From Methanobrevibacter sp. UBA412 (GTDB lineage Archaea > Methanobacteriota > Methanobacteria > Methanobacteriales > Methanobacteriaceae), in contig DAGJ01000004.1 of the NCBI GenBank assembly GCA_002495685.1, forward strand, positions 62,001-126,000: 64,000 nt of DNA, read 5' to 3'. The notes below the pieces were generated by a model, which saw nothing but the letters and a program-made list of their open reading frames with translations, was not told the DNA's origin and did no database searches. Position 1 is the first letter of the stretch. Each line of letters begins with the position of its first letter. A program made the translations under genes and the position numbers. Shown here piece by piece: positions 37,182-47,235 of this stretch.

Positions 37182-38381
37182 ATGATAAGATGTGTATCCT
37201 GTGGAGAAGAATATGATGATGATGAAATCATCTACAATTGTAAAAAATGTGGTTCAATCTTAGAAGTTGTAACAGAAGATTATGATATTCCAAAAGAAAC
37301 ATTTGAAGGTAGAAGAGATAATTTATGGAAATATAAAGAATTTTTACCTGTTGATGCTGATAAAAAAGTTTCTCTTGATGAAGGGGGAACACCTTTTGTC
37401 TCATGCCCTACTTTAGGTGAAGAATTAGGTATAGATTTATATGTTAAAGTTGAAGGTTCTAATCCTACTGGAAGTTTTAAAGATCGTGGAATGACTCTCG
37501 GTATGACTAAAGCAATGGAACTTGGTGTTGATACTGTTGGATGTGCAAGTACTGGTAATACCTCAGCATCTCTTTCAGCTTATGCTGCTCGTGCTGGAAA
37601 ACGTTGTATTGTATTCTTACCTTCAGGTAAAGTTGCTCTTGGTAAATTAGCTCAAGCAATGTTCCATGGTGCAGAAGTAGTAAGTATAGATGGAAACTTT
37701 GATGAAGCATTAAAAGCTATGACACAATTAGCTGAAGAAAAATATTTATACTTATTAAATAGTATTAACCCATACAGATTAGAAGGACAAAAAACTATAG
37801 GTTATGAAGTTGTAGATCATCTTGGTTGGGAATCTCCTGATCGTATTGTTTTACCTGTTGGTAATGCAGGTAATATTTCAGCTATATGGAAAGGTGTATC
37901 AGAATTCCATGAAGCTGGTTTTATTGATGATTTACCTATGATGACAGGAATCCAAGCAGAAGGAGCATGTCCAATAGTTAATGCTTTCAATCAACATACT
38001 ATGAAAATGACTCCAGTTGAAAATCCTGAAACTGTTGCTACTGCTATACGTATTGGTGCACCTGTAAGTAGTATTAAAGCTTTACATGCAATATATGATA
38101 GTAATGGATTTGCTCAAACTGTTTCTGATGATGAAATTTTAGCAGCTCAATTAGAACTGGCACGTAAAGAAGGGGTTGGTGTTGAACCTGCTAGTGCTGC
38201 AAGTATTGCTGGGGTTAAACGTTTAGTTAATGAAGGTGAAATTGATAAAGGTGAAAAAGTAGTATGTATTGTCACTGGACATTTACTTAAAGATCCTAAT
38301 ACTGCTATTAATGCTTGTACTAAACCTAAGGAAGTTAGTGCAGATTTAAATAAAATTAAAGAACTTTTACTTAATAAGTAA
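37182..38381 (+). CDS. thrC: Threonine synthase
   Basis: A 399-residue PLP enzyme converting O-phosphohomoserine to threonine. A zinc-ribbon-like start (CVSCGEEY and CKKCGS) is followed by the PLP lysine in NPTGSFKDRGMTLG, the STGNTSASLSAYAARAG loop, and the phosphate-binding LPVGNAGNISAIW. The N-terminal ribbon is normal for the archaeal type. The ribosome site is weak (AAGTGATAAAA). The gene stands alone, and the 220 bases before it hold only its promoter region. Confidence 0.93.
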   Translation: MIRCVSCGEEYDDDEIIYNCKKCGSILEVVTEDYDIPKETFEGRRDNLWKYKEFLPVDADKKVSLDEGGTPFVSCPTLGEELGIDLYVKVEGSNPTGSFKDRGMTLGMTKAMELGVDTVGCASTGNTSASLSAYAARAGKRCIVFLPSGKVALGKLAQAMFHGAEVVSIDGNFDEALKAMTQLAEEKYLYLLNSINPYRLEGQKTIGYEVVDHLGWESPDRIVLPVGNAGNISAIWKGVSEFHEAGFIDDLPMMTGIQAEGACPIVNAFNQHTMKMTPVENPETVATAIRIGAPVSSIKALHAIYDSNGFAQTVSDDEILAAQLELARKEGVGVEPASAASIAGVKRLVNEGEIDKGEKVVCIVTGHLLKDPNTAINACTKPKEVSADLNKIKELLLNK

Positions 38382-38489
38382 TTTTCTATTTTCCTTTATT
38401 TTTTCTATTTTTTTTAATTAATTGTATCTTTATAATAATTTTAAATATTTTTTAGCTAGAATATTTACTCTTAAGCCCTATTTTTTCGA

Positions 38490-38538
38490 TATATTTATAT
38501 ATAAGAAATTATTATATTTATTACTAAAAATGAGGTGA
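38490..38538 (+). promoter_or_regulatory. Histone gene promoter and ribosome site
   Basis: A strong TATA box (ATTTATATATA, 38493-38503) and the ribosome site GAGGTGA (38532-38538) five bases before the ATG. The short leader and strong elements fit a highly expressed gene. Confidence 0.65.
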
Positions 38539-38543
38539 AAAAT

Positions 38544-38750
38544 ATGAGTGAATTACCAATTGCCCCAATAGGCAGAATTTTAAAAAAAGCTGGTGCTGAA
38601 AGAGTATCTGATGATGCAAAAATTGCATTAGCTGAAGTAATCGAAGAATGTGGAGAAGGTATCTCTCAAAAAGCTGTTGGATATGCTCGCCACGCTGGTA
38701 GAAAAACTGTAAAAGCTGAAGATATTAAATTAGCAACTAAAACTTGCTAA
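38544..38750 (+). CDS. Archaeal histone (HMf type)
   Basis: A 68-residue histone-fold protein ([22 protein letters not shown]), with the central helix [20 protein letters not shown] and the C-terminal [16 protein letters not shown]. It wraps DNA in dimers and larger stacks. The frame extends to a GTG at 38535, but that is inside the ribosome site GAGGTGA, so the ATG at 38544 is the start. An unusual cysteine at the very C-terminus and another in EECGEG could allow disulfide contacts, though this is only a remark. Confidence 0.95.
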   Translation: MSELPIAPIGRILKKAGAERVSDDAKIALAEVIEECGEGISQKAVGYARHAGRKTVKAEDIKLATKTC

Positions 38751-39114
38751 GTTTATTTAATATTTAGGATTAATGAAGATTTAATTATATTTTCATTTTT
38801 CCTTCCAACTTTTACTTTAAAATCTTTAATATTCTTTTTTTAATAAAAATTTTTAATCAAATTTATACTCTCTCTTTTTCATCATATAACCATAAAGTAT
38901 ATAATATCTGAAAACATAATTAATTATGTATATCATTTAGATTTATTTTAATTTCTAATAAATAATAGATCATTACCCTAATTTTTTATAATAAAAATTT
39001 AATATTTTATTTAAAATAATTTCTTTTAATTTTAATTTAATCATTATTAATTTTTATCATATTTAGGTAATAATGCTGTAAGATAATACAGATAATAATT
39101 GGAAAATATATGTT
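38751..39114. other. Gap with a 16-base palindrome downstream of a TATA box
   Basis: After the T-rich end of the histone gene, a TATA-like AGTATATAATAT (38895-38906) is followed by the perfect palindrome ACATAATTAATTATGT (38914-38929). This could be the promoter and an operator for the gene at 39115, with a long leader. Nothing else is seen. Confidence 0.4.
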
Positions 39115-39582
39115 ATGAGTATAAAAAATAGAATATGGAACCCTATGGCATTTTTCATAAGTTTATTTATGTCACTTTTAATGCCTCTTATAGTAGCAGT
39201 CCCTTTTGGTAATATGAGTTTATATACACTTTTCAGCCAATGGGTAATCAGATGGATAATAGCTTATTTTACAGTTAACTTAGTAGTTATTCCTGTAAGT
39301 TTAAGACTTGCGCAACACTTTTTCACATTCCCTCCACATGGTAAGTTATGGAATCCTGTGGCTTTCTTCATAAGTTTATGTGAATCATTTATAATGCCTT
39401 TTATATTAGCTTATGTATTTGGTGGAATGTCATTAAGTATACTAATTTTTGGATGGCCGTTTAGATGGGTTGTTGCATACTTATTAGTAACTGCATTAGT
39501 AATGCCTTTAAGCATTAAATTAGCAGAATACTTCTTTAATTTTGAATTTCCTGGAAGAGTTCAATCCCCAGAAAGTTCATAA
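39115..39582 (+). CDS. Small membrane protein with internal duplication (DUF2798-like)
   Basis: A 155-residue protein with four hydrophobic segments made of two similar halves: WNPMAFFISLFMSLLMP with FGNMSLYTLF and, later, WNPVAFFISLCESFIMP with FGGMSLSILIFG. Each half has two membrane helices and ends in a P-hydrophobic-S-L/I motif (VIPVSLRLAQHFF, VMPLSIKLAEYFF). The pattern resembles the DUF2798 family. Function is unknown. The ribosome site is poor. Nearest neighbours are a histone gene and the L7Ae operon, which suggest no common role. Confidence 0.65.
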   Translation: MSIKNRIWNPMAFFISLFMSLLMPLIVAVPFGNMSLYTLFSQWVIRWIIAYFTVNLVVIPVSLRLAQHFFTFPPHGKLWNPVAFFISLCESFIMPFILAYVFGGMSLSILIFGWPFRWVVAYLLVTALVMPLSIKLAEYFFNFEFPGRVQSPESS

Positions 39583-39900
39583 TTTCAAAATTTAATGAAA
39601 AAATTTAAATAATCCTATATAATACTTAATATAAGGATTATTAAAAAATTTATTCACTCTTTTTTTAAATATTTTATAATCCTTAAAGAGTTAAGTATAT
39701 AAGGTATAACAACTAAATTTAATATTGTCTAGTTCTCTAGAATTTATTTCATAAATCCTAAATTTTAGAAAATATATTATTAGCTAATTTTTACTAATAA
39801 TATTCATTGAAAATATATAAACAAAAAAATAAATTAATGGTTTATATTATTTAGTGATATGAATATAATTTCATGAGTTATAGATTAAAACTAAATATTT
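39583..39900. other. AT-rich gap and likely promoter of the L7Ae operon
   Basis: Non-coding. A TATA-like TTTATATTATTTA at about 39840-39852 is the best promoter candidate for the operon starting at 40047, which would give a leader of roughly 175 bases. Nothing else recognised. Confidence 0.4.
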
Positions 39901-40046
39901 GTGACAATTTAATAAAATATTAAAAAAGTCACTGTTTTGATTATTATAACCACAGAAAAAATACTTATTTTAAAACTGTGCAGTTATAATAATTTGCCGA
40001 TGGATGGCAAAAAATTCACGCCAGATGAAAAAGGAGGTAAATTAAT
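39901..40046 (+). promoter_or_regulatory. Structured 5' leader of the L7Ae operon with k-turn-like element
   Basis: A 16-base-pair hairpin (39940-39955 with 39976-39993, one 2-base CA bulge) is followed by TTGCC/GGCAA (39994-39998 with 40006-40010). An alternative stem TGGC (40005-40008) with GCCA (40020-40023) has GA (40003-40004) opposite GA (40024-40025) and ATG as the 3-base bulge, the layout of a kink-turn. The two small stems exclude each other, and the second ends eight bases from the AAGGAGGT ribosome site. L7Ae is a k-turn binder, so autoregulation is likely. Confidence 0.55.
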
Positions 40047-40415
40047 ATGGCAAACATTTATGTAAAATTTGACACCCCAGAAGAAATAGCTCAAAAAACC
40101 GAAGAAGCTTTAGAATCAGCAAAAAATACCGGAAAGGTAGCAAAAGGAACTAACGAAGTAACTAAATTTATTGAAAGAGGTGACGCAAAACTTGTCGTTA
40201 TCGCTGAAGATGTAGATCCTGCTGAAATTGTAGCACATTTACCAGTACTCGCAGAAGAAAACGAAATTCCTTACGCATACTTACCAACTAAAGAAAAAGT
40301 CGGTGGAGCTGCAGGATTAAGCGTTGGAACCGCATCAGCTTGTATCGTAGATGCAGGTGAAGCAGAAGATTTAGTAAACGAAATTGTTGAAAAAGTCGCT
40401 GAACTCAAAGAATAA
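40047..40415 (+). CDS. rpl7ae: Ribosomal protein L7Ae / k-turn-binding protein
   Basis: A 122-residue L7Ae protein. It has the RNA-binding signature [31 protein letters not shown] and the closing [14 protein letters not shown]. It is a ribosomal protein and also the core protein of C/D and H/ACA guide RNPs and of archaeal RNase P; the C/D sRNA at 21107 would be one client. It is the first gene of the long translation cluster, with a strong ribosome site AAGGAGGT. The leader holds k-turn-like pairing next to that site. Confidence 0.97.
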   Translation: MANIYVKFDTPEEIAQKTEEALESAKNTGKVAKGTNEVTKFIERGDAKLVVIAEDVDPAEIVAHLPVLAEENEIPYAYLPTKEKVGGAAGLSVGTASACIVDAGEAEDLVNEIVEKVAELKE

Positions 40416-40461
40416 TCACATTCTCTGTTTTCCAGTATAATATAAACAGGAGGATAAAAAA

Positions 40462-40671
40462 ATGAATGACGAAGGAGTTCCAGCAGAAGTCATAGAAGTT
40501 TTACACAGAACTGGTATGACTGGAGAAATCATGCAAGTAAAATGCAGAATTCTCGATGGAAGAGACAAAGGAAGAATTTTAACAAGAAACATCATGGGCC
40601 CTGTACGTAAGGGAGATGTTTTGATGTTACTCGACACAATTAGAGAAGCTAAAGAAATTAGAACCCCATAA
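40462..40671 (+). CDS. rps28e: Ribosomal protein S28e
   Basis: A 69-residue archaeal/eukaryotic-type small-subunit protein with an OB-like fold: [20 protein letters not shown], then [20 protein letters not shown] and the C-terminal ETRTP-like EIRTP. The order L7Ae-S28e-L24e-Ndk-aIF5B is standard in Methanobacteria and other euryarchaea. The ribosome site is AGGAGG. It follows L7Ae by 46 bases. Confidence 0.96.
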   Translation: MNDEGVPAEVIEVLHRTGMTGEIMQVKCRILDGRDKGRILTRNIMGPVRKGDVLMLLDTIREAKEIRTP

Positions 40672-40750
40672 ATTTAAATAAAATTTATTTAATTTTAAGG
40701 TTCAAAATATTAACTGCTTAATCTATAATATATTTAGAAGGTGTAAGAAC

Positions 40751-40912
40751 ATGAGAACTTGTTCATTCTGTAACAAAGAAATAGAAGAAGGTACTGGAAA
40801 AATGTACGTTAAAAAAGATGGAAGCATCTATTTCTTTTGTAGTAGTAAATGTGAAAAAAATATGATACAACTTGGAAGAGTTCCAAGAAAAGTTAAATGG
40901 GTTAAAGAATGA
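40751..40912 (+). CDS. rpl24e: Ribosomal protein L24e
   Basis: A 53-residue zinc-ribbon ribosomal protein of the large subunit. It begins [20 protein letters not shown] and has the second Cys pair in [10 protein letters not shown], so four cysteines bind zinc. The C-terminal [12 protein letters not shown] is typical. The stop codon overlaps the next start (ATGA), showing translational coupling to Ndk. The ribosome site is GAAGGTGT. Confidence 0.95.
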   Translation: MRTCSFCNKEIEEGTGKMYVKKDGSIYFFCSSKCEKNMIQLGRVPRKVKWVKE

Positions 40913-41367
40913 TGGAAAAAAGCTTTGTAATGATGAAGCCTGATGCAGTCGCAAGACGCTTAATGGGTAAAATATTAACAAGATTTGAAGAAAAAGGTCT
41001 CCAATTAAAAGCAATAAAACTAATGACTATAAGTGAAGACTTAGCTAAAGAACATTATGGAGAACACAGTGAAAAACCATTCTTTAATGATTTAGTAGAT
41101 TACATCATTAGTGGCCCTGTACTTGCAATGGTCATTGAAGGAGACGATGCAATAAGCTTAATCAGAAAAATGGTTGGCGCAACTAATCCTCAAGAAGCAG
41201 AACTCGGAACCATCAGAGGAGATTATGGAATCCAAACTGGAAGAAACATAATCCACGCTTCAGATGCACCGGAATCTGCTGAAAGAGAAATTGGTTTATT
41301 CTTTAATGAAGATGAAATAGTAGATTATGATATGGTAGATAACACTTGGATTTATGAAGAGTTATAA
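40909..41367 (+). CDS. ndk: Nucleoside diphosphate kinase
   Basis: A 152-residue NDP kinase that moves the gamma phosphate from ATP to other nucleoside diphosphates through a phosphohistidine. Motifs are [16 protein letters not shown], the nucleotide-binding GTIRGDYG, and the active histidine in [16 protein letters not shown]. Starts at 40909 and 40912 (two ATG codons in a row) are both possible; the first overlaps the L24e stop. It is part of the ribosomal operon, as in related methanogens. Confidence 0.97.
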   Translation: MMEKSFVMMKPDAVARRLMGKILTRFEEKGLQLKAIKLMTISEDLAKEHYGEHSEKPFFNDLVDYIISGPVLAMVIEGDDAISLIRKMVGATNPQEAELGTIRGDYGIQTGRNIIHASDAPESAEREIGLFFNEDEIVDYDMVDNTWIYEEL

Positions 41368-41541
41368 TCTAATATTTTAATTATACAAACCCATACATCA
41401 TTAAAAACTCAAAAAAATTTAATAAATCATATTAATTAATTTTTTAGAGAATAAAAAAAAATTTTACGGAAAAAAAGAAAAGACTTTTTTTTTGATGAGG
41501 AAACTATTAAAAAAATAACATTAAAGAGGAGTGGAGTAAAA

Positions 41542-43329
41542 ATGAAGATAAGATCACCAATCATATCTGTATTAGGTCATGTAGATCATGGTAAAACCAC
41601 ACTACTAGACTATATCAGAGGAAGTACTGTGGCTGATAGAGAAGCTGGTGGAATTACACAGCATATAGGAGCAACAGAAATTCCTATAAGTACTATTAAA
41701 GATATTTGTGGAAACTTCATATCAAAACTCTCTATTAAAGATACAATTCCAGGTTTATTTTTCATAGACACTCCAGGACATGCAGCATTCACATCACTAA
41801 GAAAACGTGGAGGAGCTTTAGCAGATTTAGCAATACTTATAGTGGATATAAATGAAGGTTTTAAACCTCAAACTATTGAAGCAATAAATATCCTTAAAAT
41901 GTATAAAACCCCTTTTGTCGTTGCAGCTAATAAAATTGATAAAATATTTGGTTGGGAATCCCATCCGGGAAATTCATTCACACAATCATTTCAAGAACAA
42001 GCACCTAGTGTGCAACAAGATCTTAATCAAAAACTGTATGAACTTGTTGGAGAACTACATAAATTAGGTTTTCAATCAGAAAGATTTGATAGAATAAGCT
42101 CCTATGCAAGTCAAATATCAATAATTCCAGTTAGTGCAAGCACTGGTGAAGGAATAATAGAATTAAATGCAATGCTTTTAGGTTTAGCTCAAGAATATTT
42201 AACACAACAGTTAGAAATACATGAAAATGCACCTGCTAAAGGTACAGTTCTTGAAGTTAAAGAAGAAACAGGATTAGGAATGACAATTGACACTATCATT
42301 TATGATGGGGTTTTAAGAACTAATGATGAAATAGTTTTAATGCTTAAAAATGAGATATTAACAACTAATGTTAGATCTATACTTAAACCAAATCCTTTAG
42401 AAGAAATGCGAGATTCTAAGAAAAGATTCCAAAAAGTTGATGAAATTGTCGCTGCAGCAGGAGTTAAAATAGCAGCACCTAACTTAGAAGATGTAGTGTC
42501 TGGTTCACCTTTACGTGTTATTAATGATGAAGAAGATGTTAAAAAAGAAATCCTAAAAGAAATTGAAGATATCACTATAGACACTGAAGAAAATGGTGTT
42601 TTAGTTAAAGCAGATACTTTAGGTTCACTTGAAGCAGTTGTTAATATACTTAATCAAGAAAAAATTCCAATTAGATCTGCAGATATTGGAGATGTTAATA
42701 AAAAGGATGTTATTAAAGCATCTATCTCACAAAAAGAAGATCCTGATCATGGGGTAATTATTGCTTTTAATGTTGATGTTCATCCAAAAGCAAGAAGAGA
42801 ACTTGAAGAAACATCTCTTAAATTATTCCAAGGTAATGTAATTTATAAATTAACTGAAGATCATCATGATTGGTTAGAAGAAAGAAAGAGTGCTGTTAAA
42901 AAACATTTACTTGATTCTTTAATAAAACCAGCTAAAATTATGATTCTTCCTAAACTTATTTTCAGACAATCAAAACCTGCTATTTGCGGTATTGAAGTTT
43001 TAAATGGTACTGTAAAACCCGGTTATATTTTAATGGATGAAAATGGTAATAAAGTAGGTTCAATAACTAGTATGGAAGATAAAGGTGAAACTTTACCAAG
43101 TATGAGTCGTGGTCAACAAGTTGCAATGGCAATTAATGATGCTATTGCAGGTAAAGACTTTGAAGAGGGAGATAGCTTATACGTGGATATTCCTGAAAAA
43201 CATTTTAAAGTTATTGAAAGAAAATTCAAGGATAAATTAAATGATGATGAATTAGCTTGTTTAGAAGAATTTGTACGTATTAAACGTAAAGATGATCCTG
43301 AATGGGGTAAATTCGGTTTATTTGAATAA
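41542..43329 (+). CDS. infB: Translation initiation factor aIF5B (IF2-like GTPase)
   Basis: A 595-residue GTPase that helps subunit joining in translation initiation. G1 is [11 protein letters not shown]2 lies in [13 protein letters not shown]3 [11 protein letters not shown]4 ANKIDK and G5 VSASTG. No intein is present, unlike some archaeal copies, and the length is normal. The ribosome site AGAGGAGTGGAG is strong. It is 174 bases after ndk, a gap with runs of A and T but no clear terminator. Confidence 0.96.
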   Translation: MKIRSPIISVLGHVDHGKTTLLDYIRGSTVADREAGGITQHIGATEIPISTIKDICGNFISKLSIKDTIPGLFFIDTPGHAAFTSLRKRGGALADLAILIVDINEGFKPQTIEAINILKMYKTPFVVAANKIDKIFGWESHPGNSFTQSFQEQAPSVQQDLNQKLYELVGELHKLGFQSERFDRISSYASQISIIPVSASTGEGIIELNAMLLGLAQEYLTQQLEIHENAPAKGTVLEVKEETGLGMTIDTIIYDGVLRTNDEIVLMLKNEILTTNVRSILKPNPLEEMRDSKKRFQKVDEIVAAAGVKIAAPNLEDVVSGSPLRVINDEEDVKKEILKEIEDITIDTEENGVLVKADTLGSLEAVVNILNQEKIPIRSADIGDVNKKDVIKASISQKEDPDHGVIIAFNVDVHPKARRELEETSLKLFQGNVIYKLTEDHHDWLEERKSAVKKHLLDSLIKPAKIMILPKLIFRQSKPAICGIEVLNGTVKPGYILMDENGNKVGSITSMEDKGETLPSMSRGQQVAMAINDAIAGKDFEEGDSLYVDIPEKHFKVIERKFKDKLNDDELACLEEFVRIKRKDDPEWGKFGLFE

Positions 43330-43425
43330 ATTTAACAATAATTTTTCTAATTTTATATTAGAAAAATCATTTTACTAAAATTATTAAACATTTTAAAAAT
43401 TAAAAAAAATAATGGAGGAATTTAT

Positions 43426-43809
43426 TTGGCATTCAAAATAGTTGTTTCAGATAAAGCAGAAACTTATCAAGTTGAAGCTGAAGATGCTAAACAAATTGTA
43501 GGCTTATCCCTTGGTGAAGAATTCGATGGTAATGTCATAGGATTAGAAGGATACACTCTTAAACTCACTGGTGGTAGTGATAAAAACGGTTTCCCTATGA
43601 GACGTGATATTTCTGGACCAAGAAGAGTTAGAAGTCTCTTATCTAATGGAGTAGGTTACAATCCAAAAAATAATGGTGTTAAAAGACGAAAAACTTTAAG
43701 AGGAAACGTCATATCTGATGATATAGTTCAAATTAACACTATTGTTACTAAAAATGGTAGCAAATCATTAGCTGAAATCTTAAATCCTGAAGAAGAAGCT
43801 GAAGAATAG
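43426..43809 (+). CDS. rps6e: Ribosomal protein S6e
   Basis: A 127-residue archaeal S6e protein. Its features are AFKIVVSDKAETYQVE at the start, GLSLGEEFDGN, LTGGSDKNGFPMRRDISG and the basic GVKRRKTLRGNVIS. The start is a TTG at 43426, fixed by the ribosome site GGAGG at 43413-43417 and by the family's usual N-terminus. The C-terminus ends in an acidic tail. It sits between aIF5B and aIF2 gamma, the standard order. Confidence 0.95.
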   Translation: MAFKIVVSDKAETYQVEAEDAKQIVGLSLGEEFDGNVIGLEGYTLKLTGGSDKNGFPMRRDISGPRRVRSLLSNGVGYNPKNNGVKRRKTLRGNVISDDIVQINTIVTKNGSKSLAEILNPEEEAEE

Positions 43810-44065
43810 TTATAATATTTTTTTAACTATTTTTCAATTAAATTTTTAATTTTATTTAATGAAAACTCTTAAAAAGAATTTAAATTAAATATAATAATTA
43901 TAATTTATACAATAATATAAATTTAAAAAATAATAAATATATAAATAGAATTTTAACGATTATAAAAAAAGAGGGTAATAGTTTTTTTTAAAACAATTCC
44001 TTTTTTTATCACTTATATACGAAATAAAAAAATTAAATAAAAAAAATAATTAGCAGGTGTAATCT

Positions 44066-45292
44066 GTGACAGTACAATCTGATGTAAACATAGGCTTAGT
44101 GGGTCATGTCGACCATGGTAAAACAACTCTTACCAAAGCATTATCTGGAGTATGGACAGACACTCATAGTGAAGAAACTAAAAGAGGAATATCTATCCGA
44201 TTAGGATATGCAGATATAGAATTTAGAAAATGTCCAAAATGTGACGAGCCTTTATGTTATACTACTAAAAAAACTTGTGAGCATTGTGGAAGTGAAACTG
44301 AACTTTTAAGACAAGTATCTTTTGTTGATGCTCCAGGACACGAAACTCTTATGGCTACCATGTTATCTGGTGCAGCTATAATGGATGGTGCAGTATTAGT
44401 AATCGCTGCAAATGAAAAATGTCCTCAACCACAAACAAAAGAACACTTAATGGCTCTAGATGTAATTGGAGTAAAAGATGTAGTTGTTGTTCAAAACAAG
44501 ATAGACATTGTCCCAAAAAAGAGAGCAATTGAAAGTTATAAAGAAATACAAGAATTTGTAAAAGGTACCTGTGCAGAAAACGCACCAATCATCCCAGTTT
44601 CAGCTCAACAAGGAGCAAATATGGATATATTAATTGAAGCTATGGGTGAAGTTATAAAAACTCCAGAACATGATATTGAAAAACCTGCACGTATGTATGT
44701 AGCAAGATCATTTGATATAAACAAACCAGGTTCACCTCCTAAAAAACTTCGTGGAGGAGTTATAGGTGGAAGTCTCATTCAAGGAAAACTTAAAGTTGGA
44801 GACACTATTGAAATCCGCCCAGGAATCAATATCGGTGAAGGTAAACATTCTAAATGGATTAATCTTAAAAGTGAAATTGTTGGTTTAGAAGTAGGTGGAC
44901 AACATGTTGAAGAAGTAGGTCCTGGAGGATTAATAGGAGTAGCTACAAAACTTGATCCATCATTAACAAAAGCTGATACTTTATCCGGTTCTGTTGCAGG
45001 TAAAGAAGGTTCCTTACCAGATGTATTACATAACTTCAATTTGAAAGCAAACTTATTAGATCGTGTAGTTGGTACTAAAGAAGAAAGAGAAGTTTCCCCA
45101 ATTAAATTACATGAACCATTAATGATAAATTGTGGAACAACTACTACAATTGGAGTAGTAGATGAAGTTTCCGGTGATGATTTCCACGTAAACTTAAAAC
45201 TCCCTGTATGTGCAGATAGTGGTGACAGATTAGCACTAAGTCGTAGAGTTGGAGCACGTTGGAGATTAATAGGTTTCGGTATTATCCAATAA
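44066..45292 (+). CDS. eif2g: Translation initiation factor aIF2 subunit gamma
   Basis: A 408-residue GTPase that carries initiator Met-tRNA to the small subunit. The start is GTG ([22 protein letters not shown]). The P-loop is [11 protein letters not shown]3 [14 protein letters not shown]4 VQNKID, and a zinc knuckle is visible as [20 protein letters not shown]. The ribosome site GCAGGTGT precedes the start. It is preceded by 256 bases of AT-rich sequence that may hold an internal promoter. Confidence 0.96.
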   Translation: MTVQSDVNIGLVGHVDHGKTTLTKALSGVWTDTHSEETKRGISIRLGYADIEFRKCPKCDEPLCYTTKKTCEHCGSETELLRQVSFVDAPGHETLMATMLSGAAIMDGAVLVIAANEKCPQPQTKEHLMALDVIGVKDVVVVQNKIDIVPKKRAIESYKEIQEFVKGTCAENAPIIPVSAQQGANMDILIEAMGEVIKTPEHDIEKPARMYVARSFDINKPGSPPKKLRGGVIGGSLIQGKLKVGDTIEIRPGINIGEGKHSKWINLKSEIVGLEVGGQHVEEVGPGGLIGVATKLDPSLTKADTLSGSVAGKEGSLPDVLHNFNLKANLLDRVVGTKEEREVSPIKLHEPLMINCGTTTTIGVVDEVSGDDFHVNLKLPVCADSGDRLALSRRVGARWRLIGFGIIQ

Positions 45293-45337
45293 AAAAATTT
45301 TTAATACAATATATAAATATAAGAGGTATTAAATATC

Positions 45338-45732
45338 ATGGAAAATCAAAAAGAAATAATATTAGATACGAATTTTTCATGATTCCCTTTCAGTTCAATA
45401 TAGATATAATTGATGAACTTGAAAAAGCCTTTCCCTCTTATAAATTAACAACCCCTCAATTCGTTATCAATGAATTAAAAGGTTTAAAAAGAAATCAAAA
45501 AGGCAAAACTAGGGTAGAAGCAGGATTAGCTTTAAAATATGCACAATCATCTAAAATAAAAATAAAAAACATATCATTACAAGAAAAAGAAACTGTAGAC
45601 GATGCTTTGATTAGAGTAAGTAAAGTTTTAGCCACAAACGATAAAGAATTAAAACAAAGGGCTAAAAATCAAGGAAGAACGATCGTTTACTTAAGACAAA
45701 AAAGATATGTAGCAGTAGATGGTTATATTTAA
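45338..45732 (+). CDS. PIN-domain protein (FCF1/Utp24-like), interrupted by a frameshift
   Basis: From the ATG at 45338 (ribosome site AGAGGT about 10 bases upstream) the frame reads MENQKEIILDTNFS and stops at 45380. The next frame reads MIPFQFNIDIIDELEKAFPS from 45379 to 45732. Joined, they form a PIN domain whose first strand ILDTNFxM carries the first catalytic aspartate. Later acidic residues are in DDALIRV and ATNDKELKQRA. The join falls on a run of five T (45373-45377); a sixth T would restore one frame. In related archaea this gene lies between aIF2 gamma and the pyrophosphatase and is thought to act in rRNA processing. It may be a sequencing error, a true mutation or a programmed frameshift. 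Confidence 0.75.
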
Positions 45733-45798
45733 ATAAAATATTTCATACTAATATTAAATAAAATATTTATTGACAAAAAAGATAATGGTGGCAAAAAA

Positions 45799-46323
45799 AT
45801 GAATTTATGGAAAGATTTAAAACCAGGAGAAAACATACCAGACGAATTCAATGCAATAATTGAAGTTCCTAAAGGCTCTCGTAACAAATATGAATATAAT
45901 AAAGAAGCTGAAGCATTTGAATTAGATAGAGTATTATATTCTCCCGTACATTACCCAGCAGATTATGGTTTCATACCACAAACAACTTATGATGATGGCG
46001 ATCCAATGGATGTATTAGTAATGATGCAACAACCAACATTCCCAGGATGCTTATTAAAAGTAAGACCTGTAGGTATAATGGGTATGATTGATACTGGAGA
46101 AAAAGATTATAAAATACTTGCAGTACCTGTAGATGATCCAAGATTTGCAGAAATACAAAATATTGATGATGTGCCTGAAGCATTTAAAAAAGAAGTACAA
46201 CATTTCTTCAGTGTATATAAAAATTTACAAGGTAAAAAAGTAGATGTTTTAGATTGGGAAGATATTGATGCTGCAAAAACAGAATTAGTACGTTCTATCG
46301 ATATGTATAAAGAAAAATACTAA
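45799..46323 (+). CDS. ppa: Inorganic pyrophosphatase (family I)
   Basis: A 174-residue cytoplasmic pyrophosphatase, the usual length. It hydrolyses pyrophosphate to drive biosynthetic reactions. Conserved parts are FNAIIEVPKGSRNKYEYNKE, HYPADYGFIPQT and the metal-binding DDGDPMDVLVM, then LKVRPVGIMGMIDTGEKDYKI. The ribosome site before the ATG is weak (AATGGTGG). It is part of the run of information-processing genes. Confidence 0.96.
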   Translation: MNLWKDLKPGENIPDEFNAIIEVPKGSRNKYEYNKEAEAFELDRVLYSPVHYPADYGFIPQTTYDDGDPMDVLVMMQQPTFPGCLLKVRPVGIMGMIDTGEKDYKILAVPVDDPRFAEIQNIDDVPEAFKKEVQHFFSVYKNLQGKKVDVLDWEDIDAAKTELVRSIDMYKEKY

Positions 46324-46367
46324 AACAGAGAAATTATAAATAATAAAAGAGAAAAGAAGGGATAAAT

Positions 46368-46943
46368 TTGTATTATATGAGTAAAATTCAAGACACAGTA
46401 AGAATCCCACCTTATAAATTTGAAGACCCTCTTGATGATGTTGCTATTCAAACATTAAACGATGAATATAATGGTGTTTTAGATAAAAAATTAGGTTTAA
46501 TGGTAGCAGTAACAAGTATCGATGAAATCGATGATGGTGTACTCATAATGGGTGATGGAGCAGCTTACCATCATGTAACATTCAATGCTATCTTTTACAA
46601 ACCAGAACAACAAGAAATTGTTGAAGGTGAAGTAATAGAAATAGCAGAATTTGGAGCATTTGTAAGAATTGGACCAATGGATGGTCTTGTTCATGTTTCT
46701 CAAGTAACTGATGATTATATTAATTATGATTTCAAAAGAGGAGCACTTCTTGGTAAAGAATCTAATAAATCTTTAGAAGAAACTAATCGTGTAAGAGCTA
46801 GAATAGTTGCTCTTAGTTTAAAAGGAAAATCTGTTAATGATACCCGTATAGGATTAACCATGAGACAAACTGGTTTAGGTAGATTTGAATGGATTGAAGA
46901 AGAAAAAAACAAGAATAAAAAAGGTAAGAAGGCTAAAAAATGA
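46368..46943 (+). CDS. rpoE1: DNA-directed RNA polymerase subunit Rpo7 (RpoE1)
   Basis: A 191-residue Rpo7/RpoE' subunit that forms the stalk of archaeal RNA polymerase with Rpo4. The N-terminal tip domain ([13 protein letters not shown]) is followed by an S1-type domain at about 80-160 ([28 protein letters not shown]). The tail is very basic ([12 protein letters not shown]). The start is a TTG at 46368 by the ribosome site GAAGGGAT and by the MYY start of relatives; an ATG four codons in is too far from the site. The stop overlaps the next start. Confidence 0.94.
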   Translation: MYYMSKIQDTVRIPPYKFEDPLDDVAIQTLNDEYNGVLDKKLGLMVAVTSIDEIDDGVLIMGDGAAYHHVTFNAIFYKPEQQEIVEGEVIEIAEFGAFVRIGPMDGLVHVSQVTDDYINYDFKRGALLGKESNKSLEETNRVRARIVALSLKGKSVNDTRIGLTMRQTGLGRFEWIEEEKNKNKKGKKAKK

Positions 46944-47122
46944 GTGAAAAAGCATGTACCTCTTGTAAAATGTTAACTTCCAAAGAAAGATGTCCTGTTT
47001 GTAAAAATCCTACAAGCTCAAATTGGAGTGGATTAGTAATCATAACTGATCCTGATAATTCTGATGTTGCTAAAGAATTAAATATAACTCTTAAAGGCGA
47101 ATATGCACTAAGAGTCAGATAA
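46940..47122 (+). CDS. spt4: Transcription elongation factor Spt4 (RpoE2)
   Basis: A 60-residue zinc protein with [18 protein letters not shown] and the closing EYALRVR. It partners Spt5 to keep RNA polymerase processive. It overlaps the end of rpoE1 by four bases, the conserved arrangement in euryarchaea. Confidence 0.94.
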   Translation: MSEKACTSCKMLTSKERCPVCKNPTSSNWSGLVIITDPDNSDVAKELNITLKGEYALRVR

Positions 47123-47235
47123 TTAATTAAAACTTTTCATAAATAATTTTGTCAAATTAATAAAAGAATATATTTTTCTAAATTATTCTTTTTAAATATA
47201 AATATTAAATTAAAACATAATTAGAGGTTAAAATC

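Noticed and set aside
41490..41512. TTGATGA resembling a C box upstream of the aIF5B gene
   Set aside because: No CTGA D box or second C/D pair follows within a fitting distance.
45259..45378. Upstream extension of the PIN-domain frame to 45259
   Set aside because: It overlaps the end of the aIF2 gamma gene and reads as non-family sequence. The true N-terminus is in the other frame at 45338.
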